Below, piece by piece: positions 51,367-61,476 of a stretch of 64,000 nucleotides of DNA. Source of the DNA: Saccharomonospora amisosensis. Lineage in GTDB: Bacteria > Actinomycetota > Actinomycetes > Mycobacteriales > Pseudonocardiaceae. Each line of letters begins with the position of its first letter. The first letter of the stretch is position 1. The notes under the pieces are model-generated. The model saw nothing but the letters and a program-made list of their open reading frames with translations, did not search any database and had not been told where the DNA came from. A program made the translations under genes and the position numbers. The DNA lies in contig NZ_JAAOYM010000001.1 in the NCBI RefSeq assembly GCF_011761185.1, forward strand, positions 372,001 to 436,000, read 5' to 3'.

Positions 51367-52395
51367 GTGACGGGAACGCAGGCGGTGCGGACATCCTCGC
51401 GACGAGACCCCGACGCGGTACTCGCCGTGCGTCGGGCCGTGCGGCGGTTCCTGGACGAACCCGAGTGCGCACGGCGATTGTGGCCGGGTGAGCTGTACGT
51501 GGCGGTTTCCGGCGGAGCCGACTCGCTGGCGCTCGCCGACGCGGCTGCGCATGCCGGGCGGCGCAGGAACGTGCGGGTCCATGCGATCGTCGTCGACCAC
51601 GGCCTGCAGCCTGGTTCGGCGGGCGTCGCCGAGCAGGCGGCCGAGACCGCGCGACGGCTTGGGGTGGACGAGGCCACGGTGGTGACCGTCACCGTGGCCG
51701 GTCCCGGTGGCCCGGAAGCGGCCGCCAGGCGCGCCCGTTACGCGGCGCTGCGCGCGCAACTGCCCGAGCCCAACCGGCTGGTGTTGCTCGGCCACACCCG
51801 CGACGACCAGGCCGAGACCGTGTTGCTCGGGCTGGGCCGCGGCTCGGGGGCGAGGTCGCTTTCGGGCATGCGGCCGCTTGACCCGCCATGGGGTAGGCCA
51901 CTGCTGGACCTGTCGAGGTCGGTCACGACGCAGGCCTGCGCGGGGCTGGGGGTGCGGCCGTGGTCCGACCCCCACAACAGCGACCGCAGGTTCACGCGCG
52001 TGCGGTTGCGCGAGGAAGTGCTGCCGCTGCTGGAGGACGTGCTGTCCGGAGGTGTGGCAGCGGCACTCGCCCGAACCGCGGCGCAGTTGCGCGAGGACAC
52101 CGACGCGCTGGACGCGCTCGCAGAGGAACTGGCCGAGCGCGCGCACGACGGTGCCGCGCTCGACGTCGAGGTGCTCGAACCGGCCCCTCCCGCGTTGCGC
52201 AGGAGGGTGTTACGTGGCTGGTTGCTCGCCGAGGGCGTGCCCGAACTGACCGACGCGCACCTGCGCGCTGTGGACGCGTTGATCGGCCGCTGGCGTGGTC
52301 AGGGCGGCGTGTGGTTACCGGGCGATTTTGAAGCGCGCAGGTCACATGCAAAGCTCATGCTGAACGCTTCCCGACCCACCACAAGAGGGGACTGA
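51367..52395 (+). CDS. tilS: tRNA(Ile)-lysidine synthase
   Basis: A 342-residue TilS, which converts C34 of tRNA-Ile2 to lysidine so that AUA is read correctly. The N-type ATP-pyrophosphatase loop is [16 protein letters not shown] and the TilS-specific [20 protein letters not shown] follows, with the DxSRS-like [14 protein letters not shown] start, four bases behind the metalloprotease gene. The C-terminal substrate domain is short, as in other actinobacteria. Confidence 0.93.
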   Translation: MTGTQAVRTSSRRDPDAVLAVRRAVRRFLDEPECARRLWPGELYVAVSGGADSLALADAAAHAGRRRNVRVHAIVVDHGLQPGSAGVAEQAAETARRLGVDEATVVTVTVAGPGGPEAAARRARYAALRAQLPEPNRLVLLGHTRDDQAETVLLGLGRGSGARSLSGMRPLDPPWGRPLLDLSRSVTTQACAGLGVRPWSDPHNSDRRFTRVRLREEVLPLLEDVLSGGVAAALARTAAQLREDTDALDALAEELAERAHDGAALDVEVLEPAPPALRRRVLRGWLLAEGVPELTDAHLRAVDALIGRWRGQGGVWLPGDFEARRSHAKLMLNASRPTTRGD

Positions 52396-52399
52396 ACCC

Positions 52400-52954
52400 G
52401 TGTACGAAGGCGACATCGCCTCCGTGCTCATCACAGAGCAGCAGATCAAGGACAAGATCGCGGAGTTGGCCGAGAAGGTGGCGGCCGACTATCCGGCGCA
52501 GGACCGGGCCTCGGATCTCGTGCTCGTGGGGGTGTTGAAGGGCGCGGTGATGTTCATGACCGACTTCGCCCGTGCGCTGCCGATACCGACGCAACTCGAG
52601 TTCATGGCGGTGTCCTCGTACGGCTCCTCGACGTCCTCCTCCGGCGTGGTGCGCATCTTGATGGACCTCGACAGGGACATCTCGGGCAGGGACGTGCTGA
52701 TCGTCGAGGACATCGTTGATTCCGGACTGACGCTTTCCTGGTTGCTCAAAAATCTGGCCAGCAGGAACCCGGCGTCGCTTTCGGTGTGCTCGCTGCTGCG
52801 CAAGCGAGAAGCCGTGCAGGTGGACGTGCCGGTCAAGTACGTCGGCTTCGACATCCCCAACGAGTTCGTGGTGGGCTACGGCCTCGACTACGCAGAGCGA
52901 TACCGGGACCTGCCGTATATCGGCACTCTCGACCCCCGCGTTTACTCCTCGTGA
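52400..52954 (+). CDS. hpt: Hypoxanthine phosphoribosyltransferase
   Basis: A 184-residue type I phosphoribosyltransferase for purine salvage (hypoxanthine/guanine to IMP/GMP). The PRPP loop is [16 protein letters not shown], preceded by [12 protein letters not shown], and the base-binding end includes [27 protein letters not shown] at 52400 with GAGGGG nine bases before it; four bases behind tilS, so cotranscribed. Confidence 0.94.
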   Translation: MYEGDIASVLITEQQIKDKIAELAEKVAADYPAQDRASDLVLVGVLKGAVMFMTDFARALPIPTQLEFMAVSSYGSSTSSSGVVRILMDLDRDISGRDVLIVEDIVDSGLTLSWLLKNLASRNPASLSVCSLLRKREAVQVDVPVKYVGFDIPNEFVVGYGLDYAERYRDLPYIGTLDPRVYSS

Positions 52955-53107
52955 CCAGCGCGCGAGCGACGCTTCACCGCCCCGGAAAAGGGAACCCGAC
53001 CTCCGTGGAAGGCGTCCTACGAACGGCGCTGTTGCGTTAGTCTGAGCCAAGATCGCAGGCGCGTTGGCCAGGTTCGTGCTCGTACTGGGGATGAGGAGAG
53101 CGAAGCG

Positions 53108-53476
53108 ATGGGGAACAGCAGCTATGCGGACGCTGCCGCGTTCCGGAACGCCGCGGCGACCGGTCAGGTGGGGATCGATCCCGACGCCGCGCAGGCAGTG
53201 TTGAGCAAGATCCGGACGGGTAAGGACACCGTGGAGGACCTGCTGCGCAACGCGGGCAACCTTGCCGCGCCGCCGAGGCTGGGCGCCAACCCCGTTGGGC
53301 AGGCCATCGCCGCCAAGTTTTCCGACCGCGCATCGGGAGCGGGGGACTCCTACGCGCAGGCACTTCGCAACCTATACGCGCAGTACGACCACGCCGAGCA
53401 GGCGATCGTTACGGCCATGAACCGCTACCACGAGTTCGACCGGGCCAGCGCGGAGCCGTTCACCGGACAGCTGTGA
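53108..53476 (+). CDS. WXG100-like small protein, type VII-associated
   Basis: A 122-residue helical protein. Segments IDPDAAQAVLSKIRTGKDTVEDLL and YAQALRNLYAQYDHAEQAIVTAMNRYHEFD give the two-helix layout of ESX small partners, though the WXG turn itself is absent. The tail SAEPFTGQL is short. It precedes the larger partner by 20 bases and so resembles the EsxB/PE-type partner in a cargo pair. ATG 53108 follows GAGGAGAGCG. Function unknown. Confidence 0.65.
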   Translation: MGNSSYADAAAFRNAAATGQVGIDPDAAQAVLSKIRTGKDTVEDLLRNAGNLAAPPRLGANPVGQAIAAKFSDRASGAGDSYAQALRNLYAQYDHAEQAIVTAMNRYHEFDRASAEPFTGQL

Positions 53477-53496
53477 GACCAGGGGGAAGCCGCATC

Positions 53497-54831
53497 ATGG
53501 ATGTCAACAGGCCGCGGTCCGACGAGAGTGGCCCTCGGGTGCCGCTCGGCGACAGCGGAGAGGTCTCCGACATCGTCGCGCAGGCACGCAACCGCAACGA
53601 CGGGTTCCAGTACGGCGATGACAGGGCGATCGCCGCGCGGCCGAACTGGGAGGCGCACGACAGCGAGCAGCTCTACCGGTACGCCACGGTCAACAACGAT
53701 CCCGGCTCCGCCGAGGAGGTCGGTCAGGGCTGGTCCGCCCACAGCGGGGAACTGCACAGGGCCGCCGACGACCTCTACAGCGCCATCTCGGAGTTGGGGG
53801 CGGCCTGGATCGGGCAGGGCGCCGGTGCCGCGCAGGGCGCGCTCGTGACCATCGCGAACTCAACCGGTCAGGCCGCGGAGGCCGCCAACACCATGAGCTC
53901 CAGGCTCGCCCAGCAGGCCGCTGCCGCCGCCAAGCTGAAGACCATGCCACAGCCCAAGGAATTCGACCCCGCCGCGGAGACCGCGGCGATGCTCGCGGGT
54001 GGCCCCGCGGCCATGGTCGGTGACCTGAAGCCTCGGTTCGACGCCGCGCGCGAGGTCAAGGCGCAGCAGGTCGCCTTCCTCGAGGCGTACACGGCCGAGT
54101 TGGCCGAGATCGACGGCGCCACCCCGAGCTTCGGCCCCGAATCGCTCGGTTTGAAGCCCATGGCGGGCGGCACGAACTCGGGCATGGGCAACGTCGCAGC
54201 CGCCGGTTCCTACGGCGGGCCGGGAATGTCGGTGACCGGGCTGGGCACCACACCCGTCGCGGCAGGTCTTGGTGACGGGGTGTCGGCCTCAGCGCTGGGT
54301 GCGGGCGCTCCAGGCGCGACCGCGAACGCACAGGGGCAGGGCCCCGCACAGCCGCCCACTCCGCAGCACGGACCTCCCGGTGGCACCGGTGCGAGCCCGG
54401 CCGCGCCCGCGCATGCCCCTGGCGCTGGCGGCGGGCCGACAGCGGGTCAGGCACTTGGCGCTGCGGTCGCGGGCGGAGCGCTCGGGTACGCGGGTGCGAG
54501 GGCACTTTCGAAGGGCTCCCGCAGCGGCAGCACCAAGAAGCAGTCCTCGGAAACGGCCGCGTCCGCCAACCAGCAGAGCGCTCCGGTGGCTCCCGCTCAG
54601 GGCCAGGGGCAGGTGGCCCCGGGCAGCCCGGTCGGTGCGGGGCAGGTTCCGCCCACCACGGGCGCCCCGATGACGGGGATGGGGGCAGCCGGGGGCGGAA
54701 CCGACGACGAGAAGGAACACACCCACGCCTCCTTCCTCATCGAGCCGGACCCCGACGACACCTTCGGTGCCACGGAATCCACCGCGCCGCCCGTGCTCGG
54801 CGCGTGGGGGCCGGACGACGAGGGGCGCTGA
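53497..54831 (+). CDS. PPE/WXG-like large cargo protein with Gly/Pro/Ala tail
   Basis: A 444-residue protein. Residues about 45-205 are helical and PPE-like, with LYRYATVNNDPGSAEEVGQGW, ELGAAWIGQGAGAAQGALVTI and a Leu/Ala/Gln helix pair. Residues about 220-420 are low-complexity Gly, Pro, Ala and Gln with no domain. The end is acidic (DDEGR). The ATG at 53497 with AGGGGGAA eight bases upstream is preferred over GTG 53473. The EspG gene starts four bases later, so this is the likely EspG client. Confidence 0.72.
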   Translation: MDVNRPRSDESGPRVPLGDSGEVSDIVAQARNRNDGFQYGDDRAIAARPNWEAHDSEQLYRYATVNNDPGSAEEVGQGWSAHSGELHRAADDLYSAISELGAAWIGQGAGAAQGALVTIANSTGQAAEAANTMSSRLAQQAAAAAKLKTMPQPKEFDPAAETAAMLAGGPAAMVGDLKPRFDAAREVKAQQVAFLEAYTAELAEIDGATPSFGPESLGLKPMAGGTNSGMGNVAAAGSYGGPGMSVTGLGTTPVAAGLGDGVSASALGAGAPGATANAQGQGPAQPPTPQHGPPGGTGASPAAPAHAPGAGGGPTAGQALGAAVAGGALGYAGARALSKGSRSGSTKKQSSETAASANQQSAPVAPAQGQGQVAPGSPVGAGQVPPTTGAPMTGMGAAGGGTDDEKEHTHASFLIEPDPDDTFGATESTAPPVLGAWGPDDEGR

Positions 54832-54834
54832 GGC

Positions 54835-55626
54835 GTGGCGGAGCGGCTCTCTGCGCTCGAACTCGACTTCCTGTCGGAGGCGTTGCGAGCAGGAGAGTTG
54901 CCCTACCCGCTGCGGGTGCGCTCGCACGGGGAATCGGTGGAGGAACGTGCCGGGTTGCGCGGGCAGGTGATGGCCGGGCTCGCCCGACGTGGGCTCGTCG
55001 ACGACGGCGGCACGCCGCAACCCTGGCTGGAGGATGCCTTCGAGGTGCTGGTCGGCTCCGAGGTCAGCCTGGACTCGATTCAACTCGTCGCCCAGAACGC
55101 GCAGCCACGGCTGGCCGTCGCCGCCGCCATCGGCGGTGAAGGGGTGCTCGCCGTGCAGGAGGGCTACGGGCTCTACCTGGAGCGGGTACCTGCCGACGGT
55201 CTGGCAAGCGCGATCGTCGGCCAGTTGCCACCCGCATCGAGGGGCACGGAGAAGTCGATCACCGTGCCGATCGAGCAACTGCTCGCCGGTCCTGGAGCCG
55301 ACTTCATGCAGCGCAGGGCGAGCGCTCCGCAAGGCGGTGTGGGAACGGCTGACACCGACCGCAAGGCACTCGCCCGGCTGCATGCACAGGAGCGGCTGCG
55401 CGGTGGCCAACTCGGGGCGAACGCCCGCGGTCGTAGTGGAGGTAGGAGCCGCATGCCGGTGTTGAGCTGGTTCGACACCGAGACCGGGCGCTATTTCACC
55501 CAGGCGAGCCGGGGCCAGGACAACAGGGACTGGATCATCATTGCCCCCGCTGACGCGGCCACTTTGCGGCACCGGTTGTCCGAGATGCTAGCGAACGCGG
55601 TGAACTCGACGGCCGCGCCGCTGTAG
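54835..55626 (+). CDS. EspG-family type VII secretion chaperone
   Basis: A 263-residue EspG-family protein. EspG proteins bind PE-PPE cargo in the cytoplasm and deliver it to the matching ESX system. The opening ALELDFLSEALRAGELPYPLRV, the central LVAQNAQPRLAVAAAI and the closing MPVLSWFDTETGRYFTQ...WIIIAPAD blocks are family features. It directly follows the PPE-like gene (GTG 54835, three bases after that stop), supporting a chaperone-client pair. Confidence 0.82.
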   Translation: MAERLSALELDFLSEALRAGELPYPLRVRSHGESVEERAGLRGQVMAGLARRGLVDDGGTPQPWLEDAFEVLVGSEVSLDSIQLVAQNAQPRLAVAAAIGGEGVLAVQEGYGLYLERVPADGLASAIVGQLPPASRGTEKSITVPIEQLLAGPGADFMQRRASAPQGGVGTADTDRKALARLHAQERLRGGQLGANARGRSGGRSRMPVLSWFDTETGRYFTQASRGQDNRDWIIIAPADAATLRHRLSEMLANAVNSTAAPL

Positions 55627-55704
55627 CGGCAACGGACGGCGGCGCTCAGGTTCGTTACTCTGCGGTAGTAACGACGCCACGGTCAGGGAGTCAGCTGGAG
55701 GATC

Positions 55705-56481
55705 GTGCCCGCTCAGGAGTTCTTCACGCCCGTGTCCTTCGATTTCCTGTGGGAAGCCGCCGGACTCGGCGACCTGCCCTACCCGTTGCGTGTTAGCTCG
55801 CACGGCGATACCGAGGTCGAACGCGCGGCGCTGCGGGAGAGGGCGAACCTGGAGTTCGCGGCCCGCGAACTCGCGAACTCGCCCGTCGAGGACTGGCTCG
55901 GCCTGCTGTCCAGGCCGAGGATCAGCATTGACGCGCTGCACATCCCGGACTTCCAGGCGCCACCGGTCGCCGCGCTCGCGGCGAGCGACGGCAATCAGGC
56001 TGTGCTGGCCATTCAGAACAGCGACGGCATCTGGCTGCGCCCCGTCTACCCCGACGGTCTGGTCTCCGCGGTGGTCGATCTGCTGCCCGCCTGTGGGCGC
56101 GGCACCGAGGCCTCCATCACACTGCCTATAGACCAGGCACTGCGCACAAGGCCCGCGAACACCGGCGTACCCGCGGCGGCGGGTACGTCCGCGCGCAGGA
56201 CTGCGAGGTTGTCGGAGCGAACGGCGAACGAGGGCGAGACTTTCGCGCGGCTCATCGCGCAGCCGAGATTGCGGGGTGGCCAACTCGTCGCCAACAGTCG
56301 AGACGACCTCGGTGGCAGACGTCGAAGTGGGGTGCTGGCCTGGTTCGATACCGCGTCGGGGCGCTACCTCAGCCTCTCCCGCACCGGTCCCGACGGCAGT
56401 GAGTGGATCATCGTCGCGCCCGCCGACGCGAAGGCGTTACGCGGTCGACTCGCCGAGTTGGTCACCGAGGTCACCCGGTAG
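55705..56481 (+). CDS. Second EspG-family chaperone
   Basis: A 258-residue paralog of the gene before it: both share GDLPYPLRV/GELPYPLRV plus SHG, the RLRGGQL-AN segment and WFDTxxGRY with WIIxAPAD, so tandem duplication followed by divergence is likely. GTG 55705. It is separated by 78 bases from the first copy, which leaves room for separate regulation. Its client is unclear: only one PPE-like gene is present. Confidence 0.82.
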   Translation: MPAQEFFTPVSFDFLWEAAGLGDLPYPLRVSSHGDTEVERAALRERANLEFAARELANSPVEDWLGLLSRPRISIDALHIPDFQAPPVAALAASDGNQAVLAIQNSDGIWLRPVYPDGLVSAVVDLLPACGRGTEASITLPIDQALRTRPANTGVPAAAGTSARRTARLSERTANEGETFARLIAQPRLRGGQLVANSRDDLGGRRRSGVLAWFDTASGRYLSLSRTGPDGSEWIIVAPADAKALRGRLAELVTEVTR

Positions 56482-56676
56482 CCACGCGCTGAGCTGGGAA
56501 CATCCCCGCCCTGGGAGCCGTTGGATTTGCGTAGAGGATCGCCCGGCCGTTCGCGCAAGCCGGGCGGTACCCTGATAGGACGGTTACCACCGTGCCCATG
56601 CAGTTGTACACCGTGACGGCGGATGTCACATCTACCGCCTAGCCAGGGAGGGTCGAGGCCGCAACGGCCGGATCTA

Positions 56677-59070
56677 ATGGACCGCAAGCGCCTGCTCAAG
56701 AACCCACTGCTGTGGATAGTCGCGGTTCTGCTGCTCTATTTCCTGTTCAGCATGATGTTCGACAGCGACAGGGGTTACACGCACGTGCCCACGTCGCAGG
56801 CCGTCGAACAGATTCGCGGCGGCAACATCACCGAGGCGAACCTCGAGGACAAGGAACAGCAGCTCAAGCTGCACCTGGCCAACCCGATCGAGGTCGACGG
56901 TCAGCAGGTCACGCAAGTCATAACGAAGTTCCCCGCAGGCGCTTCCGACCAGCTGTACAACTCGCTCATCAACGCGGGTGGTGACGAGCAGAACGTCCGG
57001 TTCGACACCACGGTCACCCAGGACTCCTTCATCACCCAGTTGCTGATCTACATGATCCCGCTGGGCATCCTGCTGCTGTTGCTCATGTGGATGATGAACA
57101 ACGCGCAGGGTGGCGGTAACCGGGTCCTCAACTTCGGCAAGTCCAAGGCCAAGCAGCTGAACAAGGACATGCCGAAGACCACCTTCAGCGACGTGGCTGG
57201 TGCCGACGAGGCCGTCGAGGAACTGCACGAGATCAAGGACTTCCTGCAGAGTCCGGGTCGCTACCAGGCGCTCGGCGCGAAGATCCCGAAGGGTGTGCTG
57301 CTCTACGGCCCGCCGGGTACCGGTAAGACCCTGCTCGCGCGTGCGGTGGCAGGCGAGGCCGGGGTGCCGTTCTACACCATCTCCGGCTCCGACTTCGTCG
57401 AGATGTTCGTCGGTGTCGGTGCCTCCCGGGTGCGTGACCTGTTCGAGCAGGCCAAGCAGAACGCGCCCTGCATCATCTTCGTCGACGAGATCGACGCGGT
57501 GGGCAGGCAGCGTGGCGCGGGCCTCGGCGGCGGCCACGACGAGCGGGAGCAGACGCTGAACCAGTTGCTCGTCGAGATGGACGGCTTCGACTCGCGCGGC
57601 GGCATCATCCTGATCGCCGCCACCAACCGCCCCGACATCCTCGACCCGGCGTTGCTGCGCCCCGGCCGGTTCGACCGGCAGATCCCGGTTTCCGCGCCTG
57701 ACCTGCGTGGTCGCAGGGCGATCCTGGAGGTGCACGCCAAGGGCAAGCCGCTGGCCGAGGGAGCCGACCTCGACGCGCTCGCGAAGCGCACGGTGGGCAT
57801 GTCGGGCGCCGACCTGGCCAACGTCATCAACGAGGCCGCGTTGCTCACCGCGAGACAGCACGGCACGGTCATCTCCGACGCGGCGCTCGAGGAGTCCGTG
57901 GACAGGGTGATCGGTGGCCCGGCGCGCAAGAGCCGGATCATCTCCGAGAAGGAGCGCAAGATCACCGCCTACCACGAGGGCGGGCACGCGCTCGCCGCGT
58001 GGGCCATGCCGGACATCGAACCGGTGTACAAGCTGACGATTCTGCCCCGTGGCCGCACGGGAGGGCACGCACTGGTCGTTCCCGAGGACGACAAGCAGCT
58101 GATGACCCGGTCGGAGATGATCGCGAGGCTGGTGTTCGCGATGGGCGGCCGCACGGCGGAAGAGCTCGTCTTCCACGAGCCGACAACCGGTGCCTCCTCC
58201 GACATCGAGCAGGCTACGAAGATCGCGAAGGCGATGGTCACCGAGTACGGCATGAGCCCGAGGCTCGGCGCCGTCAAGTACGGCCAGGATCAGGGCGACC
58301 CCTTCCTCGGCCGGTCGGCGGGCAGGCAGCCGGACTACTCGCTCGAGGTCGCGCACGAGATCGACGAGGAGGTGCGCAAGCTCATCGAGACGGCGCACAC
58401 CGAGGCGTGGGAGGTGCTCAACACCTACCGCGACGTGCTCGACGACCTGGTGATGGAGGTGCTGGAGAAGGAGACCCTGCAGCGCAGGGACCTTGAGCGC
58501 ATCTTCGCGACGGTGGAGAAGCGTCCCAGGATCACCGCGTTCAACGAGTTCGGCGAGCGGTTGCCCTCGGACAAACCGCCGATCAAGACGCCGCGTGAAC
58601 TCGCGATGGAGCGTGGGGAGCCGTGGCCTCCAGAACCCGAAACCGAACCCGAACCGGAACCGCGGCCGGAGCCCGCGCCGGTCGGCGGTCCGTACGGCGG
58701 GCACGAAGTCCCGGGCGGAGCACAGCAGGGTATGCCCGAGCCGCCCGCGAACCCGTCGTCGTACAACCCGTACGCTCCACCCTCTGGTGACTATCCCAAC
58801 GGCGCCCGCCGGACCAACGGCGGCCAGGGTCACGGAGCCCGCGGCCACGGCGGTGGTTCCGGGGGCGGAGGCGCCGACTCGAGGCCACAGCCTTACGGTG
58901 GTGGCCGGCAGGGTCGAAACGCCGGCCCGCCCAACTACGGCGCCCCGCCCGGATGGACACCCGCCACCAAGCCGGACCGCGCTGGCCAGCCGTGGCGGTA
59001 CGACCCGCCCCGGCAAGAGCAGAGTGGTCACGAGCGTGGAGGCGATGAGCAGGACGGTCAGCATCGTTAG
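56677..59070 (+). CDS. ftsH: ATP-dependent zinc metalloprotease FtsH
   Basis: A 797-residue membrane AAA protease for quality control of membrane and regulatory proteins. Two N-terminal helices (about 9-25 and 115-135) flank an external domain; the AAA module has [20 protein letters not shown] and the second-region [10 protein letters not shown]; the protease site is [10 protein letters not shown] with a third ligand in [12 protein letters not shown]-terminal extension of about 150 residues is Pro/Gly-rich and disordered, as in mycobacteria. ATG 56677 gives the conserved [10 protein letters not shown] start. folE follows with a 20-base gap. Confidence 0.96.
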   Translation: MDRKRLLKNPLLWIVAVLLLYFLFSMMFDSDRGYTHVPTSQAVEQIRGGNITEANLEDKEQQLKLHLANPIEVDGQQVTQVITKFPAGASDQLYNSLINAGGDEQNVRFDTTVTQDSFITQLLIYMIPLGILLLLLMWMMNNAQGGGNRVLNFGKSKAKQLNKDMPKTTFSDVAGADEAVEELHEIKDFLQSPGRYQALGAKIPKGVLLYGPPGTGKTLLARAVAGEAGVPFYTISGSDFVEMFVGVGASRVRDLFEQAKQNAPCIIFVDEIDAVGRQRGAGLGGGHDEREQTLNQLLVEMDGFDSRGGIILIAATNRPDILDPALLRPGRFDRQIPVSAPDLRGRRAILEVHAKGKPLAEGADLDALAKRTVGMSGADLANVINEAALLTARQHGTVISDAALEESVDRVIGGPARKSRIISEKERKITAYHEGGHALAAWAMPDIEPVYKLTILPRGRTGGHALVVPEDDKQLMTRSEMIARLVFAMGGRTAEELVFHEPTTGASSDIEQATKIAKAMVTEYGMSPRLGAVKYGQDQGDPFLGRSAGRQPDYSLEVAHEIDEEVRKLIETAHTEAWEVLNTYRDVLDDLVMEVLEKETLQRRDLERIFATVEKRPRITAFNEFGERLPSDKPPIKTPRELAMERGEPWPPEPETEPEPEPRPEPAPVGGPYGGHEVPGGAQQGMPEPPANPSSYNPYAPPSGDYPNGARRTNGGQGHGARGHGGGSGGGGADSRPQPYGGGRQGRNAGPPNYGAPPGWTPATKPDRAGQPWRYDPPRQEQSGHERGGDEQDGQHR

Positions 59071-59090
59071 TGACCGGGAAAGGCAGTGAC

Positions 59091-59723
59091 GTGTCAGGCA
59101 ACGGTCATGGTTCTCTGGACGTCGACGCCGAGTTGCCTCGGGTGGAAGGGCGCGTGTTCGACCAAGCACGTGCCGAGCACGCCGTACGTGAACTGTTGCT
59201 GGCGTGCGGCGAGGACCCCGACCGCGACGGCCTGCGCGAAACCCCGGCCAGGGTGGCGCGTGCCTACCGGGAGATGTTCGCCGGGCTCTACAGCGAGCCG
59301 GATCACGTGCTCGACCGCACCTTCGACGAGAGCCATGAGGAGTTGGTACTCGTCACCGACATCCCGATGTTCAGCATGTGCGAGCACCACCTGACGCCGT
59401 TTCACGGTGTGGCGCACGTCGGCTACATCCCCAACGGGCAGGGCAAGGTCACCGGCCTTTCCAAGCTTGCGCGGCTGGTCGACCTGTATGCCAAGCGCCC
59501 GCAGGTACAGGAACGGTTGACCTCGCAGGTCGCCGACGCGCTCTACCGCAAGTTGCGGCCACGGGGTGTCATCGTGGTCATCGAGGCGGAACACCTGTGT
59601 ATGGCGATGCGGGGTATCCGTAAGCCAGGTGCGCGGACCACGACCTCCGCCGTGCGCGGTCTGTTGCAGAGCTCGGCGTCCTCCCGGGCCGAGGCGCTGG
59701 ACCTCATCAAGGGTCGGCGGTGA
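59091..59723 (+). CDS. folE: GTP cyclohydrolase I
   Basis: A 210-residue FolE that opens GTP to dihydroneopterin triphosphate, the first step of the pterin branch. Zinc ligands are in [13 protein letters not shown] and [33 protein letters not shown] is the standard family block. GTG 59091 is preferred for GAAAGG seven bases upstream; GTG 59070 is in frame. The stop overlaps folP. Confidence 0.95.
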   Translation: MSGNGHGSLDVDAELPRVEGRVFDQARAEHAVRELLLACGEDPDRDGLRETPARVARAYREMFAGLYSEPDHVLDRTFDESHEELVLVTDIPMFSMCEHHLTPFHGVAHVGYIPNGQGKVTGLSKLARLVDLYAKRPQVQERLTSQVADALYRKLRPRGVIVVIEAEHLCMAMRGIRKPGARTTTSAVRGLLQSSASSRAEALDLIKGRR

Positions 59724-60568
59724 ACCCGCCCGAGTCCCCGCTGCCCTCGCCCGGCAGGTCTGTCGTGATGGGGGTGCTCAACGTCACCCCCGATTCCTTC
59801 TCCGACGGTGGCCGCTACCTCAGCAGGGAGGATGCCCTCGCGCACGCGCACGCCATGTGGCGGCGCGGCGCGGACATCATCGACGTCGGAGGGGAGTCAA
59901 CCCGGCCTGGGGCGCTGCGCGTCGACGCCGAGACCGAAAGTGCGCGGGTGATTCCTGTCATTCGCGCGCTTGCCGCCGACGGGCTGCTGCTGTCGGTGGA
60001 CACCACGCGAGCGGCCGTGGCCGCTGCCGCCCTCGATGCGGGCGCGCGGATCGTCAACGACGTCTCCGGTGGCCTCGCCGACCCGGACATGGCGCGGGTC
60101 GCCGCCGAAGCCGGAGCACCGTTCGTGTTGATGCACTGGCGTGGCCACAGCAAGGACATGAACGCGCTCGCGCGCTACGACGACGTCGTCAAGGAGGTCT
60201 GCGACGAGCTGCGTGCCAGGGTGGATGCCGCGCTGGCCGCGGGGGTCGCCGAGAGCGCCATCGTGCTCGATCCCGGCCTCGGCTTCGCCAAGGAGGCCGA
60301 GCACGACTGGGCGCTGCTGCACCGCCTCGATGCCGTCCTCGACCTCGGCTTCCCCGTGCTTGTTGGTGCCTCACGCAAGCGCTTTCTCGGCAGGCTGCTC
60401 GCCGACTCCGACGGCCAACCACGCCCGCCCGCGGGCAGGGAGGTCGCCACGGCAGCCGTCTCCGCGCTCGCCGCGAGCGCCGGTGCGTGGGGGGTGCGCG
60501 TCCACGATGTCGGAGCCTCGCTCGACGCGGTGAAGGTCGCGGCGGCGTGGCTGCGCGGTGGTGTCTGA
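59720..60568 (+). CDS. folP: Dihydropteroate synthase
   Basis: A 282-residue DHPS joining pterin pyrophosphate and p-aminobenzoate, the sulfonamide target. TIM-barrel motifs are intact: [32 protein letters not shown] and [15 protein letters not shown], ending [11 protein letters not shown] and RVHDV. GTG 59720 overlaps the folE stop (GTGA), so the two are coupled. Confidence 0.95.
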   Translation: MNPPESPLPSPGRSVVMGVLNVTPDSFSDGGRYLSREDALAHAHAMWRRGADIIDVGGESTRPGALRVDAETESARVIPVIRALAADGLLLSVDTTRAAVAAAALDAGARIVNDVSGGLADPDMARVAAEAGAPFVLMHWRGHSKDMNALARYDDVVKEVCDELRARVDAALAAGVAESAIVLDPGLGFAKEAEHDWALLHRLDAVLDLGFPVLVGASRKRFLGRLLADSDGQPRPPAGREVATAAVSALAASAGAWGVRVHDVGASLDAVKVAAAWLRGGV

Positions 60569-60578
60569 GGTGGCCGAC

Positions 60579-60947
60579 GTGTCGGGGGCGGGCGACCGCA
60601 TCACGTTGACCGGGTTGCGGGTGTTCGGCAGGCACGGCGTACTCGAACGCGAGAAGCGTGACGGGCAAGAGTTCCTGGTGGACGTCACCGCATGGCTCGA
60701 TCTTCGCCCCGCCGCGGCCTCCGACGACCTGACTGACACCGTCAACTACTCGGAACTCGCCCGGCTCGCCGCCGACATCGTCGCAGGGCAGCCGTACGAC
60801 CTGATCGAGAGCGTCGCCGGTCGGATCGCGGACGAAGTGCTACGCGACGTGCGACTGCACGCGGTGGAGGTCACGGTGCACAAGCCGTCCGCGCCGATCC
60901 CGCTGACTTTCGCCGACGTCGCCGTCACGGTGCGGCGGCAGCGGTGA
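60579..60947 (+). CDS. folB: Dihydroneopterin aldolase
   Basis: A 122-residue FolB that releases glycolaldehyde from dihydroneopterin. Active-site elements [42 protein letters not shown] and VHKPSAPIP (Lys) are all present. Start GTG 60579 is preferred: GAGG lies eight bases before it; the frame is open back to GTG 60558, which would overlap folP. Confidence 0.92.
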   Translation: MSGAGDRITLTGLRVFGRHGVLEREKRDGQEFLVDVTAWLDLRPAAASDDLTDTVNYSELARLAADIVAGQPYDLIESVAGRIADEVLRDVRLHAVEVTVHKPSAPIPLTFADVAVTVRRQR

Positions 60948-61441
60948 GCAGGGCCGTGTTGTCGCTCGGTTCGAACCTTGGCGACCGACTGGCGTACCTG
61001 CGGCTCGCCGTCGAAGGGCTCGCCGACCGAATCGTCGCGGTTTCCAGCGTGTACCAGACGCGTCCGTGGGGCGTGCCGGACCAGCCGGACTTCCTCAACG
61101 CGGTCTGCATCGTCGACGACCCCGAAGCCGATCACTGGGCGTGGCTGCGTGCCGGTCAGGAACTGGAGCGCAGGGCCGGCCGGGTACGGCAACGGCGCTG
61201 GGGCCCGCGCACGCTCGATGTCGACGTGGTCACCGTGGACGGGGTTCGTAGCGACGACCCCGAACTGCTGCTGCCGCATCCCGGCACCGCCGAGCGGGCG
61301 ACCGTGCTCATCCCGTGGCTGGAGATCGACCCGGCGGCGCGGGTGCCGGGACACGGCCGCGCCGCCGACCTGCTTGCCGCGCTCCCCGAGGCCGACCGGG
61401 AAGCCGTCACCCCACGCCGCGACCTTCGGCTGTGGCCATAA
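60944..61441 (+). CDS. folK: 6-hydroxymethyl-dihydropterin pyrophosphokinase
   Basis: A 165-residue [38 protein letters not shown] and the signature [16 protein letters not shown] with metal-binding Asp residues are intact. GTG 60944 overlaps the folB stop by four bases. It ends the coupled folE-P-B-K unit. Confidence 0.94.
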   Translation: MSRAVLSLGSNLGDRLAYLRLAVEGLADRIVAVSSVYQTRPWGVPDQPDFLNAVCIVDDPEADHWAWLRAGQELERRAGRVRQRRWGPRTLDVDVVTVDGVRSDDPELLLPHPGTAERATVLIPWLEIDPAARVPGHGRAADLLAALPEADREAVTPRRDLRLWP

Positions 61442-61476
61442 CCCGCTGATCCGAAGCCGTTGCCGAGTTCGGTGGC

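Noticed and set aside
56674-59169. Open frame of 831 codons antisense to ftsH
   Set aside because: Same shadow effect; ftsH on the other strand is unmistakable.
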